A stretch of 64,000 nt of DNA, taken from assembly GCF_003353065.1 (NCBI RefSeq), contig NZ_CP027806.1:2438501-2502500 (forward strand), given 5' to 3'. The DNA is from Cyclonatronum proteinivorum (GTDB lineage: Bacteria > Bacteroidota > Rhodothermia > Balneolales > Cyclonatronaceae). The translations under genes and the position numbers were made by a program. Below, in pieces: positions 9,519 through 18,076 of this stretch. The notes under the pieces are model-generated. The model searched no databases. It worked only from the letters and a program-made list of their open reading frames with translations, and was not told where the DNA came from. Positions within the stretch are counted from its first letter, which is position 1. Each line of letters begins with the position of its first letter.

Positions 9519-11192
9519 TCAGCCGATGGCTTCGGACGGGGATTTTCCGAATTCTTTTTTAAAAGCGCTGCTAAACCGGGAGAGGCTTCCATAGCCTACG
9601 GCATAGGCCACTTCAGAAACGGAACCTGCATTATCTTTCAGCAGTTTATGTGCGGTTTGAAGCCTTTTTTGCACAACATATTGTTTGGGGGTAAGGCCGG
9701 TCAGGTCTTTGATCTTACGCTGCAGCTGCCGCTGACTGACGTGCAGTTGTTCTGATAGCTGTGCAATATTAAGCTCCTCATCGTTTAGCTGCCTGATTAT
9801 CATTTTTTCAAACTTGTCAAAAAGCTCATCCTTTTCGGACAGCCCTGCCGATTCGAGATAGCTTTGATCATTTGCAAACTTGGCCCACAGTCTTTTTTTG
9901 GCATCTATCTGATTCTTCACGGTTTCAATAAAAAGGGCGGCATTAAACGGTTTAGGCAGGTAGGCATCAGCCCCCTTTTGCAGACCTGCGAGCTGATGCT
10001 CTTCATCCGTACGTGCTGTAAGCATTACAAACGGAATAAAATTAACGGTCGGGTCGTTGCGAAGCTTCCGGCAAAATTCAAATCCATCCATAACGGGCAT
10101 CATGATATCACTAATGATCAGATCAGGCATAAGTGCCCTTGCAGCTTCAAGACCTTCCCTACCGTTGTTCACAAGATGAACCCTGTAGCTTTCAATCAGC
10201 AGCTCGTGAAGATATTCCTGAAGTCCGGTTTCATCCTCTGCAATTAAAATCAGCGGGAGTTCATCCCGGTTTGATTTACCGGACTTAAGAGAAAATTTGG
10301 GCCTTGTTTGTTGTTCTTCAAACATAACTGACTTTACAGCAGGATGGATGATTGGGGGCTCCTTTGTCTCAGGCCTTGATTCGGGATTGTGCTGATTAGC
10401 TTCTGTTTGAAGGGCTGGCAGAAATACCTGAAACGCAGAACCTTCCCCCAGTTTACTGCTAACACTTATCTGCCCCTGATGAAGGGCTACACACTCTTTA
10501 ACGACGGCAAGGCCAAGACCAACGCCGCCTTTTTGCGCATTCGAAGCCTGAAAAAAACGATCAAACAGAAAGGGCAGATTATCCTGCGGTATTCCGCTAC
10601 CTGTATCTTTTACGCATAACCCGACCCTGCTCTCTGGGGCTTTACCGGCTGCTTGCGTGATAACCGTAACCCTGCCCCCTTTTTCTGTATGTTTAATTGC
10701 ATTGGCCATGAGGTTTATCAGCACCTGTTCCATTTTGGATTTATCTGCATGTACCCAAGCTGCATCCTCATTACCGCCCAATTCGACTATAAGTGCGACC
10801 CCCTTTTGATCCGCCCAGGACAGAAACATACTTTTCAGATGCAGGGCAAGCTGATACATATTCAGCGGCACTTTTTGCAGCTGCTCTGTACCGCTTTCAA
10901 TACGGGATAGCTGCAGCAACTGCTCAATCTGAAGAGACAGCCTTCCAATATTCCCTTCAAGCTGAAAAAACATGGCTTGTAAGGACTTTGTAAGCGGGCC
11001 ATACTTCCCGCTTAATGCCAAATCGGTATGACCCTTTATGAGGGTTAACGGGGTACGCAATTCATGAGAGATATTTGCAAAAAAGCGTGATTTTTGTTTA
11101 TTCAGCTCTTCCAGCCGTAGCGCCTGCTGCTCCGTAAGGGCCTTGCTTTCAGTCAGGGCTTTTAAGGCCTGCTCAACGCGGTTTTTTTTCAC
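9519..11192 (-). CDS. C-terminal half of a second hybrid two-component system: kinase, receiver, AraC HTH
   Basis: The 557 residues contain a coiled-coil linker (residues 5-35), a HisKA domain with H-box ISHELRTPLT (His43), a HATPase domain (NLMANAIKHT, GVGLGLAV), a receiver domain with Asp362 in LIISDIMMP and Lys in YLPKPF, and a C-terminal AraC-type HTH (about 455-555, VSEVAYAVGYGSLSRFSSAF). The GTG start is artificial. The sensor half is the frame at 11173-13671, and the two overlap by 20 bases in different frames across an A8 run (11182-11189). One A fewer gives TREKNRVEQAL without a break. Confidence 0.85.
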   Translation of the reverse strand: MKKNRVEQALKALTESKALTEQQALRLEELNKQKSRFFANISHELRTPLTLIKGHTDLALSGKYGPLTKSLQAMFFQLEGNIGRLSLQIEQLLQLSRIESGTEQLQKVPLNMYQLALHLKSMFLSWADQKGVALIVELGGNEDAAWVHADKSKMEQVLINLMANAIKHTEKGGRVTVITQAAGKAPESRVGLCVKDTGSGIPQDNLPFLFDRFFQASNAQKGGVGLGLAVVKECVALHQGQISVSSKLGEGSAFQVFLPALQTEANQHNPESRPETKEPPIIHPAVKSVMFEEQQTRPKFSLKSGKSNRDELPLILIAEDETGLQEYLHELLIESYRVHLVNNGREGLEAARALMPDLIISDIMMPVMDGFEFCRKLRNDPTVNFIPFVMLTARTDEEHQLAGLQKGADAYLPKPFNAALFIETVKNQIDAKKRLWAKFANDQSYLESAGLSEKDELFDKFEKMIIRQLNDEELNIAQLSEQLHVSQRQLQRKIKDLTGLTPKQYVVQKRLQTAHKLLKDNAGSVSEVAYAVGYGSLSRFSSAFKKEFGKSPSEAIG

Positions 11193-13671
11193 GGGTGATG
11201 GCAGCGGTTTGCTCCTTCACCGTTTGCTGCAGGTTGTACTCCCGCCGGATACCGGCTTTAATCTGATAGCGGGTAAAGGCCAGGCCGCCCCCGGCTGAAA
11301 TAACAATAAGCAAACCATAAAACCACAAGGTTTGCCAAAATGGCGGCGTAATTTTAAAAGACAGCCCGACATCTTGGTCGTTTTGGATGCCGGCATTGTT
11401 TGTAGCCCTCACCCGGAAGGTGAAATTGCCGGGAGGCAGAGAAGTAAATACGGCTTCACGCTGCCTGCCGGCAGCCTGCCATTCGGTATGAAAGCCCTTA
11501 ACCATATACTGGAAACGAACATATTCCGGATTCATGAAACTAAGGGCCGTGAACCGGAAAACAAGTTGCTGCACATTGTGAGGGATGTCGTCAACTTCGT
11601 CCGGCAGGAAGCTTACGCCATCGATTATAATCTCTTCTATCAGGGTATTGGGAGGTTTTCGGTTCAGGTTCATCTGCTCCGTATGGATTTCGGCCAGGCC
11701 CTGAACGGTTGGGATATACAAAATGCCTGATTCCGATAAATGAAGAGATGGAGAAAATCCGCCCGTTGTTTCCCGGTTGGGCATGCCTTCAGCAACGCCA
11801 AATGGTGTAATGGGCAGGTCTGTGCTTTCCCCTGAAAAAAAGCGTTCGGCATGCAGGCTGTCAATCATGAAAAGCCCTCGGTTTCCTCCCAGCCAGATAT
11901 TTCCCCTGTGGTCAGTAGTAAGCTGCGAGATGCTTTCATCTAACAGCCCGGATTCAGCTGTCACAGCAAGGGGAACCTGACCCGGGCTGTACACGACCAT
12001 TCCTCCGCCATTACTGCCAAATAAAAAACGACCGTTGGCGTCTCTTGCGATAGTTCTGAAGGCATTGGTACTCAGAATATCGAGTTCCGGCTTACTTAAA
12101 AAACGTCCATCCTGTACAAAGCCAACACCTCGGTCTGTTGCAATCCAAAGCTTGTTATGTTCATCTTCGAAAAGATCTCTCACAACAGCAATCTTATTTC
12201 CGGACATATCCCTGATTATTTCTGCGGTTTCACCATCCCAGCGAACCAAGCCCTGACTGTAAGTACCAAACCAAATGACGCCGGCACTGTCCTCAAAAAT
12301 CGCAAGTACAATACTGTCATCGCTGTGCTCCCAGTCTTCAAATTTCTGAAACATACGGGCATCCGGAGGACGAAAGTAAACGCCGTCAGACCAGGTTCCG
12401 GCCCAGATCGTCCCGTCTGACTGCTCATAAACTGACCAAATGCAGGAATTAGCGAATCCGTATTCGTAACGGAACTGTTTAAGCTCATTTTCAAAATACC
12501 TATACAAGCCGTCACAATTGGTGCCAAACCAAACGGCGCCGTCCCGCGAACCTGTAATGCTTGTTATCGCAGTCTGATTAAGTGATGCTAAGCCGGAATC
12601 AATATTGATCGGGGTTGGCACAAACCGCAGCACGCCCCCTGCTCTCGTTGCGAGCCAAAAGGTGCCTTCATAGTCAATAACCATATTCCTGATAAACTGA
12701 TCAGAAAAAGATCGGATTCTCACACGTTGATCAACCCTTTCCCCGACCGGGAAAATGAGCTCAAAAAGGCCATGTGAGCCATACATAAACATGCGACCAT
12801 CCTGCAGGCTTATACCCAGCAAATTATTAAATCCCAGCGCGGCACCGGAAATTTTGTGCTGTATTTGTGTACGCGCAGATTGAACCTTAAAAAGGTCTTT
12901 ATTGGTAAGCAGCCAGTAAAAATCTTCATCAGCTGCAATGGAAACAAAAAAAGAGGAAGATTCCACAGCCATCTCTGCAGTGCTGTTGCCGGGTGCAATC
13001 AGCGTACCGCCGGATAATGACATGCTTAAAGATACCTCGCTGCCATCGTGTTTTGCGCGGTAAATATTTTCCTGCTGAACGATGTAAGTATGGGTATCGC
13101 TGTGCGTGATATGCTTTATCGTTTGGCGCGGTATTGCGTCAATTCGGGTAAATAGCCCATCTGAAAACCGGAAAAGCCCTGAATGCGCTCCAATCCAAAT
13201 TGCACCGTCAGGGCCTTCACTAAGGGCTGTCACTTCTGCTCTCACATCGGCTCCGTCAATGCGGATCGTATAGACAGAAGACGTATTGCCGGCAATCATC
13301 AGAAGCGTATTATCCTGCACACCGGCCCAGATATTGCCTTTGCGATCCTGTATCACTACATGAAAGCGGTTAGAATTCAACCCTTCCACATTAGACACGT
13401 TATACTCTTTATAACTCAAACCGTCATAGCGTACCAGACCGTTGAAAGTAGCTATCCAAATGTAACCCTGTTGATCCTGAATGATGTCATTGATACCGTT
13501 CGCAGGCAACCCGTGCTCAGTCGTAAGGCTGGCACTTTGGTAAAACTGATTCCTTTCAAAAATCAGCTGCTGACTCTGAGCAGCATACAGCACTCCGCCG
13601 CCCAATAACTGCATCCCTATAAAAAGAATGCAAAATAGTACTTGTACAAACGCTTGCAAAAGATGACCCAT
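11173..13671 (-). CDS. Sensor half of the second hybrid two-component system (Reg_prop / Y_Y_Y)
   Basis: The 832 residues start with a signal peptide (to about residue 32), followed by Reg_prop propeller blades (repeated IWIGT/IWAGTWSDGVY-like strips) to about residue 660. A Y_Y_Y domain follows (about 690-755, FQYMVKGFHTEWQ and PPGNFTFRVRATNN), then one transmembrane helix (about 760-785, TLWFYGLLIVISAGGGLAFT). It ends TAAITREKKPR when the frame slips in an A8 tract, and the kinase half continues in the +1 frame at 9519-11192. The intact protein would be about 1380 residues. It lies directly upstream (in transcription order) of the BspA-like surface protein, the usual target arrangement for such regulators. 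Confidence 0.88.
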   Translation of the reverse strand: MGHLLQAFVQVLFCILFIGMQLLGGGVLYAAQSQQLIFERNQFYQSASLTTEHGLPANGINDIIQDQQGYIWIATFNGLVRYDGLSYKEYNVSNVEGLNSNRFHVVIQDRKGNIWAGVQDNTLLMIAGNTSSVYTIRIDGADVRAEVTALSEGPDGAIWIGAHSGLFRFSDGLFTRIDAIPRQTIKHITHSDTHTYIVQQENIYRAKHDGSEVSLSMSLSGGTLIAPGNSTAEMAVESSSFFVSIAADEDFYWLLTNKDLFKVQSARTQIQHKISGAALGFNNLLGISLQDGRMFMYGSHGLFELIFPVGERVDQRVRIRSFSDQFIRNMVIDYEGTFWLATRAGGVLRFVPTPINIDSGLASLNQTAITSITGSRDGAVWFGTNCDGLYRYFENELKQFRYEYGFANSCIWSVYEQSDGTIWAGTWSDGVYFRPPDARMFQKFEDWEHSDDSIVLAIFEDSAGVIWFGTYSQGLVRWDGETAEIIRDMSGNKIAVVRDLFEDEHNKLWIATDRGVGFVQDGRFLSKPELDILSTNAFRTIARDANGRFLFGSNGGGMVVYSPGQVPLAVTAESGLLDESISQLTTDHRGNIWLGGNRGLFMIDSLHAERFFSGESTDLPITPFGVAEGMPNRETTGGFSPSLHLSESGILYIPTVQGLAEIHTEQMNLNRKPPNTLIEEIIIDGVSFLPDEVDDIPHNVQQLVFRFTALSFMNPEYVRFQYMVKGFHTEWQAAGRQREAVFTSLPPGNFTFRVRATNNAGIQNDQDVGLSFKITPPFWQTLWFYGLLIVISAGGGLAFTRYQIKAGIRREYNLQQTVKEQTAAITREKKPR

Positions 13672-14339
13672 ACCTATAATGACACAAAACCAGAATACCT
13701 GTCAACATGGTGATTTAGTGCAACAGTTCCTCTAATCTTCCATGCTTTATTTAGTCACAGTAGCTTATTACGGACAACAATCTTGCCCCGTTCAGGAATA
13801 AAAATGCAGCTTACAGGCCAGATAATCAAGATACAGCTATTTCCTCACATCGATAGGCCTTCTGATTTAGCTGTGACTTCACCGAAAACCTAACGTTTTT
13901 TTATAAATGAAACCCAATCTCTAAGCCCATTCAAACACGCGGTATACGACCTGTAAGAGACATCCAATAGCACATTTTCATAAAACCCTTAATACTGCAC
14001 AACATTGCCCATCTTCCAACTATGGCGGCATGTGAGGGATCTCCTTCGCGGGAATTCGCGCCGGTGCAAATGACCATTGGGTTTTGTTCGGGGCGTTGAT
14101 TCATATCGGGGCAAGAAAACGGCAGGAGATCTCTAACATTAAACTTCGATATGGTGCCAGAGCAGATAGGATTGTTCGGGCTTTGATTTCGGTGTGCCAT
14201 GCCCCGCTGTTCAAGATGAACTGTTTTTTGTTTTTGTTTTTGAACCATCGTAGAGACGCAAGATTTTGCGTCTCTACCGGAGCGACACCTGTAGCCACCC
14301 CAAAAATTACCAAAGCACCACAACGAAACCGGGTGCCAC
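13672..14339. other. Non-coding stretch with dispersed repeat copies
   Basis: 13672-13930 is the upstream region of the leftward hybrid two-component gene and holds no gene-like frame. From about 14028 to 14290 the sequence matches other gaps in this window: CATGTGAGGGATCTCC at 14028, GGAGATCTCTAACATT near 14128, a CCCCGCTGTTCAAGATGA strip, a T-rich strip and a 12-bp hairpin. The short open frames here are repeat by-products. Confidence 0.6.
14250..14277. repeat. Dispersed hairpin: GTAGAGACGCAA arm pair, copy 1 of 3
   Basis: GTAGAGACGCAA at 14250-14261 pairs perfectly with TTGCGTCTCTAC at 14266-14277. Further copies lie at 30026-30053 (a perfect 28-bp palindrome) and 47706-47733 (with mismatches). 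All are followed or preceded by similar repeat sequence, so they belong to a longer mobile or amplified repeat. Confidence 0.7.
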
Positions 14340-15122
14340 TTACCTGAACACCGGGTAAAATTCCTTTAGGGGCATTTGCGGTTCTTTGGTGCTCTGCGGA
14401 TTACGTTCCAGGCTTACCTGCCAGCTGATTTTGTCTGCGCGGTAGTAGCGGCGCTGAAAATATACGGCTTTATCATTCAGCGTATAGGATACGCGGTCAA
14501 ACAACAACAGGGGCGCCCCTTTGATTACCTGCAGGTGCGTAGCCATTTCTTCGTCTGCGACACAGGCCTGAATGTCATAGGTTCCCCGGATGATGGGAAT
14601 TTCGTAGTCTTCCTCCAGAATCCGGAAAATGGTTTTGTCAGCTAGCTCCTGATCAGCAATCAGCTGACCATATAGTATAGGAAACCAGGTTTTGTCATAG
14701 GCAACAGGCTCATTGTCACCCATGCGCAAGCGGTCGAGCTGCAGAACCATCTGCCCTACCTTGAGACCAAGTTTTTCAGCTATTAAATCACATACTTTGC
14801 TGTGATCCATCCGAATGACTTCCGAGCGTGCCTGTTTGCCCGCGTCACGCATGTCTTCCATAAAATCGGTAAGGCGAATCAGGTTCTTACTCAGCTTACC
14901 CTGCTTCACAAATGAGCCGAGCCCCTGACAGCGGTAGATCATTTCGTCTGACTCCAGCGTCTGAAGCGCCCGACGCACCGTCACACGGCTCACCTGAAAT
15001 CGGTCAGACAGCTCCTGTTCAGAAGGAAGCTTTTCATCCTTGTCAAAAACGCCGGCATCTATCTGCGCGCGCAGCCAGCTGCTGATCTGTTCATGCCGGG
15101 GCACATTTTTCTTTAGTTCCAT
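14340..15122 (-). CDS. GntR/HutC-family transcriptional regulator
   Basis: The 260 residues hold an N-terminal GntR winged helix (about 5-75, with LPSEQELSDRFQVSRVTVRR) and a C-terminal UTRA ligand-binding domain (about 95-240). UTRA proteins of the HutC group are usually repressors released by a small effector. The gene is divergent from the sulfur-transport operon starting at 15391. The 268-base gap between them holds a palindrome right next to its own start and another overlapping the operon promoter, which supports control of both directions. The effector cannot be told from sequence; a sulfur compound is an inference from context. Confidence 0.9.
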   Translation of the reverse strand: MELKKNVPRHEQISSWLRAQIDAGVFDKDEKLPSEQELSDRFQVSRVTVRRALQTLESDEMIYRCQGLGSFVKQGKLSKNLIRLTDFMEDMRDAGKQARSEVIRMDHSKVCDLIAEKLGLKVGQMVLQLDRLRMGDNEPVAYDKTWFPILYGQLIADQELADKTIFRILEEDYEIPIIRGTYDIQACVADEEMATHLQVIKGAPLLLFDRVSYTLNDKAVYFQRRYYRADKISWQVSLERNPQSTKEPQMPLKEFYPVFR

Positions 15123-15131
15123 CTATTCAGT

Positions 15132-15143
15132 TGTATTAATACA
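15132..15143. promoter_or_regulatory. Palindrome TGTATTAATACA next to the gntR start, candidate autoregulatory operator
   Basis: A perfect 12-bp palindrome 10 bases upstream of the gntR start codon. Its GTATTAATAC core fits the GT-N-AC pattern seen in many GntR operators and shares TTGTATT with the site at 15301-15316. Confidence 0.45.
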
Positions 15144-15300
15144 TGTGTTTATTTTCTGATCCAAAGGTACTCATCCTGCCTTAATAATACAAGTTAGATG
15201 GAAATTTTATTTTTGTTTTATTTAGCCAAATACTTGAATTTATTTTATTTGCGTTCGATTAATTAAGCCCGAAAACCATTCAGGCGAACAAACCGAACAA

Positions 15301-15316
15301 ACTTGTATTGACAAGT
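15301..15316. promoter_or_regulatory. Candidate GntR operator ACTTGTATTGACAAGT overlapping the operon promoter
   Basis: Inverted arms ACTTG and CAAGT flank TATTGA, with a GT-N4-AC core. The half-site ACTTGTATT recurs inverted as AATACAAGT at 15186-15194. The site overlaps the -33 TTG of the promoter at 15308-15338, which suits repression. Confidence 0.5.
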
Positions 15317-15338
15317 ATTACTATGTGTCGTATATTTG
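15308..15338 (+). promoter_or_regulatory. Bacteroidota-type promoter of the sulfur operon
   Basis: TTG at 15308-15310 and TATATTTG at 15331-15338 are 20 bases apart, matching the TTTG/TAnnTTTG promoter of this lineage closely. The start codon follows at 15391, leaving a leader of about 45 bases. Confidence 0.5.
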
Positions 15339-15390
15339 CAACAGTTCAACACAACAAACACGCTTCACTTCACAACAATACATTTCTTTT

Positions 15391-15951
15391 ATGTTTGAAT
15401 TTTTAACCCAACCCTGGCCCTGGTATGTTGCCGGTCCCGTAATCGGACTCACAGTGCCCTTACTGCTTATCATGGGCGGCAAATCTTTTGGGATATCCGA
15501 AAACCTGCGTCACGTTTGCGCATCATGCAATGTCGGAAACGTCTCCTTCTTTAATTACGACTGGAAAAAGAATGGCGCCTGGAATCTGACTTTTCTTTTA
15601 GGCGTCATTGTTGGCGGACTCCTTGGCGGTGTCCTTTTTGCCAATCCTGAGCCCATTCAGCTGGCAGAGTCTACAGTGAATGACCTGCGTGAACTGGGAA
15701 TCACGGATTTTAGCGGCTTTGTGCCGGCTGAAATTTTTAGCTGGGAAGTGCTTGGAACCGGTACAGGCTTTGTTATTCTGGTTATTGGCGGATTCCTCGT
15801 AGGTTTTGGCGCACGCTACGCCGGTGGATGTACTTCCGGTCATGCCATCTCCGGTCTCTCTGACCTGCAGCTTGCCTCACTGATAGCCGTTATCGGCTTC
15901 TTTATCGGTGGCCTGCTCATGACACACTTCATCTACCCACTCATTCTTTAG
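15391..15951 (+). CDS. YeeE/YedE-family sulfur-compound transporter, first half
   Basis: The 186-residue membrane protein has a hydrophobic N terminus ([20 protein letters not shown]), a CASCNVGN strip, and the YeeE signature [14 protein letters not shown] near residue 145 before a last helix pair. The family (PF04143) includes TsuA and the PmpA/PmpB pair, which move thiosulfate or sulfane sulfur through conserved cysteines; the Cys in GGCTSGH corresponds to one of these. I chose the ATG at 15391, because an upstream start would add a leader without any hydrophobic or family sequence and cross the promoter. The partner half follows 18 bases downstream. Two half-size proteins together equal one full-length YeeE. 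Confidence 0.88.
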   Translation: MFEFLTQPWPWYVAGPVIGLTVPLLLIMGGKSFGISENLRHVCASCNVGNVSFFNYDWKKNGAWNLTFLLGVIVGGLLGGVLFANPEPIQLAESTVNDLRELGITDFSGFVPAEIFSWEVLGTGTGFVILVIGGFLVGFGARYAGGCTSGHAISGLSDLQLASLIAVIGFFIGGLLMTHFIYPLIL

Positions 15952-15969
15952 TATTCGATTATCCCTATT

Positions 15970-16398
15970 ATGATTTCAGCAAAAGATTTTTTAAAGTACC
16001 TTACGGCAGGAACCCTTTTCGGATTCGTGCTCATGAAATCTGAAGTCGTGTCCTGGTTTCGGATTCAGGAAATGTTCCGCTTCGACGCCTTTCACATGTA
16101 TGGTATTATTGGTGTCGCCATTCTGGTTGGCCTGATCTCCATACAGCTCATTAAGCGATTCAACATTAAGGATATGGGCGGGAACGACATCACCATTAAT
16201 CCCAAGGATTCTTCTCAGGTAACCCGCTACATCGTTGGCGGTACCATGTTCGGATTGGGCTGGGCACTGCTTGGCGCATGTCCGGGGCCGATGTTCGCCC
16301 TTCTCGGCAGTGGTATCACCATTATCATTGTCCCGATTCTCGCAGCACTCGCTGGTACTTACACCTACGGCGCCCTTCGCGAAAAACTCCCGCACTAA
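15970..16398 (+). CDS. YeeE/YedE-family sulfur-compound transporter, second half
   Basis: The 142 residues contain four or so hydrophobic segments and the second family signature LGACPGPMFALLG near residue 107, with its conserved Cys. It corresponds to the C-terminal half of full-length YeeE/TsuA transporters. The start at 15970 lies 18 bases after the first half, so the two are almost certainly co-transcribed and may form a heteromeric channel. The exact substrate (thiosulfate, persulfide or another sulfane-sulfur carrier) is not decided by sequence, but the MBL-rhodanese enzyme next door favours sulfane sulfur. Confidence 0.88.
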   Translation: MISAKDFLKYLTAGTLFGFVLMKSEVVSWFRIQEMFRFDAFHMYGIIGVAILVGLISIQLIKRFNIKDMGGNDITINPKDSSQVTRYIVGGTMFGLGWALLGACPGPMFALLGSGITIIIVPILAALAGTYTYGALREKLPH

Positions 16399-16471
16399 TT
16401 TTCAAATTTCCGGCTTAGTGCCGGACCCCTTCTTCAAATAACAAATACCCATCTAAACAAGGAAAAACACC

Positions 16472-17890
16472 ATGTTTTACAAGCAATTCTTCGATGACAA
16501 ACTCGCTCAGTATTCTTATCTCATCGGCTGTCAGGCAACTGGGGAAGCCATTGTGATCGACCCCATGCGCGATGTAGATCAGTACATCAATACTGCAACC
16601 CGCGAGAACCTGACCATCACCAAAGCTGTGGATACACACATTCACGCCGACTACATCTCCGGTCTTCGCGAATTCGCTGAGCGCGGCGCTAAAGTTTATG
16701 GTTCGGATGAAGGCGACGCCGACTGGAAATACGAGTGGCTCATCGGCAGCGATTACGATTATGAGCTCCTTAAAAACAATGATGAAATCAAAATCGGTAA
16801 CATCACGATCAAAGCATGGCACACCCCGGGGCACACCCCTGAGCACCTGAGCTATTTCATCACCGATGGCGCTGCAGCGGATGTCCCCATGGGCGTTGCA
16901 ACCGGTGACTTCGTTTTCGTAGGTGATGTTGGTCGTCCTGACCTCCTGGAGTCAGCTGCCGGTATGGAACACGTGATGGAGCCATCAGCCCGTACGCTGT
17001 ACAAAACCGTTGAAGAATTCAAAAGCCTTCCGGAGTACATCCAAATCTGGCCGGGTCACGGTGCAGGTAGTGCTTGCGGAAAAGCCCTCGGCGCGATCCC
17101 CGAAACTACTGTAGGTTACGAGCTCCGCTTCAACAACTCGCTGAAGTCTGCTTCCTCAGAAGATAACTTCGTGAAATTCATCCTCGATGGTCAGCCTGAG
17201 CCGCCGATGTACTTCGCCCGCATGAAGCGCGATAACAAAATCGGTCCCAAGCTTCTGAAAGGTCTGCCAAATCCCAAGCGCCTCACCGTTGCTGAAATCA
17301 AGCAACTGGCTGAAAAAGGCAAAGATGTCGCCATCATCGACACCCGTGAGCGCGATCAGTACGCAGCCGGTCACCTGCCGGGCTCTCTCCTCTCCCCGCT
17401 GAACAAGCAATTCAACACCGTTGCCGGTTCTTATGTGGATGAAGATGAGAAAATGTACCTCGTCATCGACGAGCACCTGGTAAAAGAAGCTGTAGTTGAT
17501 CTCATCCGCATTGGCCTTGATCACATCGAAGGTTACATCACCCCTGCCGACCTCCGCGTGTACAAAAACCTCGGCGGCAAGCTGGATACGCTCAAAACCG
17601 TTTCCTTCGAAGAGATGGAAAACCTGGCTAAGCAAGATGGCTACCAAATCCTCGATGTTCGCAAGGGCAGCGAGTTCAGTGAAAAGGCATTTGAAGGTGC
17701 CGAGAACTTCGCTCACACCCGCCTGTTCAACCGCAAGGACGAGATTGCCAAAGGCAAAACTTACCTTGTACACTGTATGACAGGCGGACGCTCCGCTGTT
17801 GCGAGTGCTTACCTGAAGCGTGAAGGGCACGATGTAGTGCTTATTGAAGACGACTTCACCGCTTACATGAACAGCAAAGTAACCGCCTAA
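16472..17890 (+). CDS. Persulfide dioxygenase-sulfurtransferase fusion (MBL fold plus two rhodanese domains)
   Basis: Residues 1-250 form a metallo-beta-lactamase domain of the persulfide dioxygenase type: THIHADYISG (His56, His58, Asp60), HTPGHTPEHLS (His117, His121), GDFVFVGDVGRPDLL (Asp152) and WPGHGAGSACGK (His196). A first rhodanese domain (about 265-360, IIDTRERDQYAAGHLPGS) lacks the catalytic Cys, with YLVIDEH at that place. A second (about 370-470) has it at Cys435 in VHCMTGGRSA. The layout is that of CstB, which oxidises persulfides to thiosulfate or sulfite in sulfide detoxification. It follows the two YeeE halves and is closed by a strong terminator. Confidence 0.92.
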   Translation: MFYKQFFDDKLAQYSYLIGCQATGEAIVIDPMRDVDQYINTATRENLTITKAVDTHIHADYISGLREFAERGAKVYGSDEGDADWKYEWLIGSDYDYELLKNNDEIKIGNITIKAWHTPGHTPEHLSYFITDGAAADVPMGVATGDFVFVGDVGRPDLLESAAGMEHVMEPSARTLYKTVEEFKSLPEYIQIWPGHGAGSACGKALGAIPETTVGYELRFNNSLKSASSEDNFVKFILDGQPEPPMYFARMKRDNKIGPKLLKGLPNPKRLTVAEIKQLAEKGKDVAIIDTRERDQYAAGHLPGSLLSPLNKQFNTVAGSYVDEDEKMYLVIDEHLVKEAVVDLIRIGLDHIEGYITPADLRVYKNLGGKLDTLKTVSFEEMENLAKQDGYQILDVRKGSEFSEKAFEGAENFAHTRLFNRKDEIAKGKTYLVHCMTGGRSAVASAYLKREGHDVVLIEDDFTAYMNSKVTA

Positions 17891-17960
17891 GCGAATACGC
17901 TGTTTGTTTCGGATGACGATGATGAAAGTCGTCCTCATCCCGGTCAACAGAAAAACTGAA

Positions 17961-17997
17961 GGGCCGGTGTGGCTTACATGCCGTACCGGCCCTTTTT
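17961..17997 (+). terminator. Rho-independent terminator after the MBL-rhodanese gene
   Basis: GGGCCGGT at 17961-17968 pairs with ACCGGCCC at 17985-17992 and is followed by TTTTT. It separates the first three-gene sulfur operon from the SulP gene. Confidence 0.8.
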
Positions 17998-18076
17998 CTT
18001 TTGAATCCGTTCCGCAAAAAAACTAAATCCTGATCAGCCAGCCCAAACCGGTACTGTTTCCTTTTTTTTCATCGGT

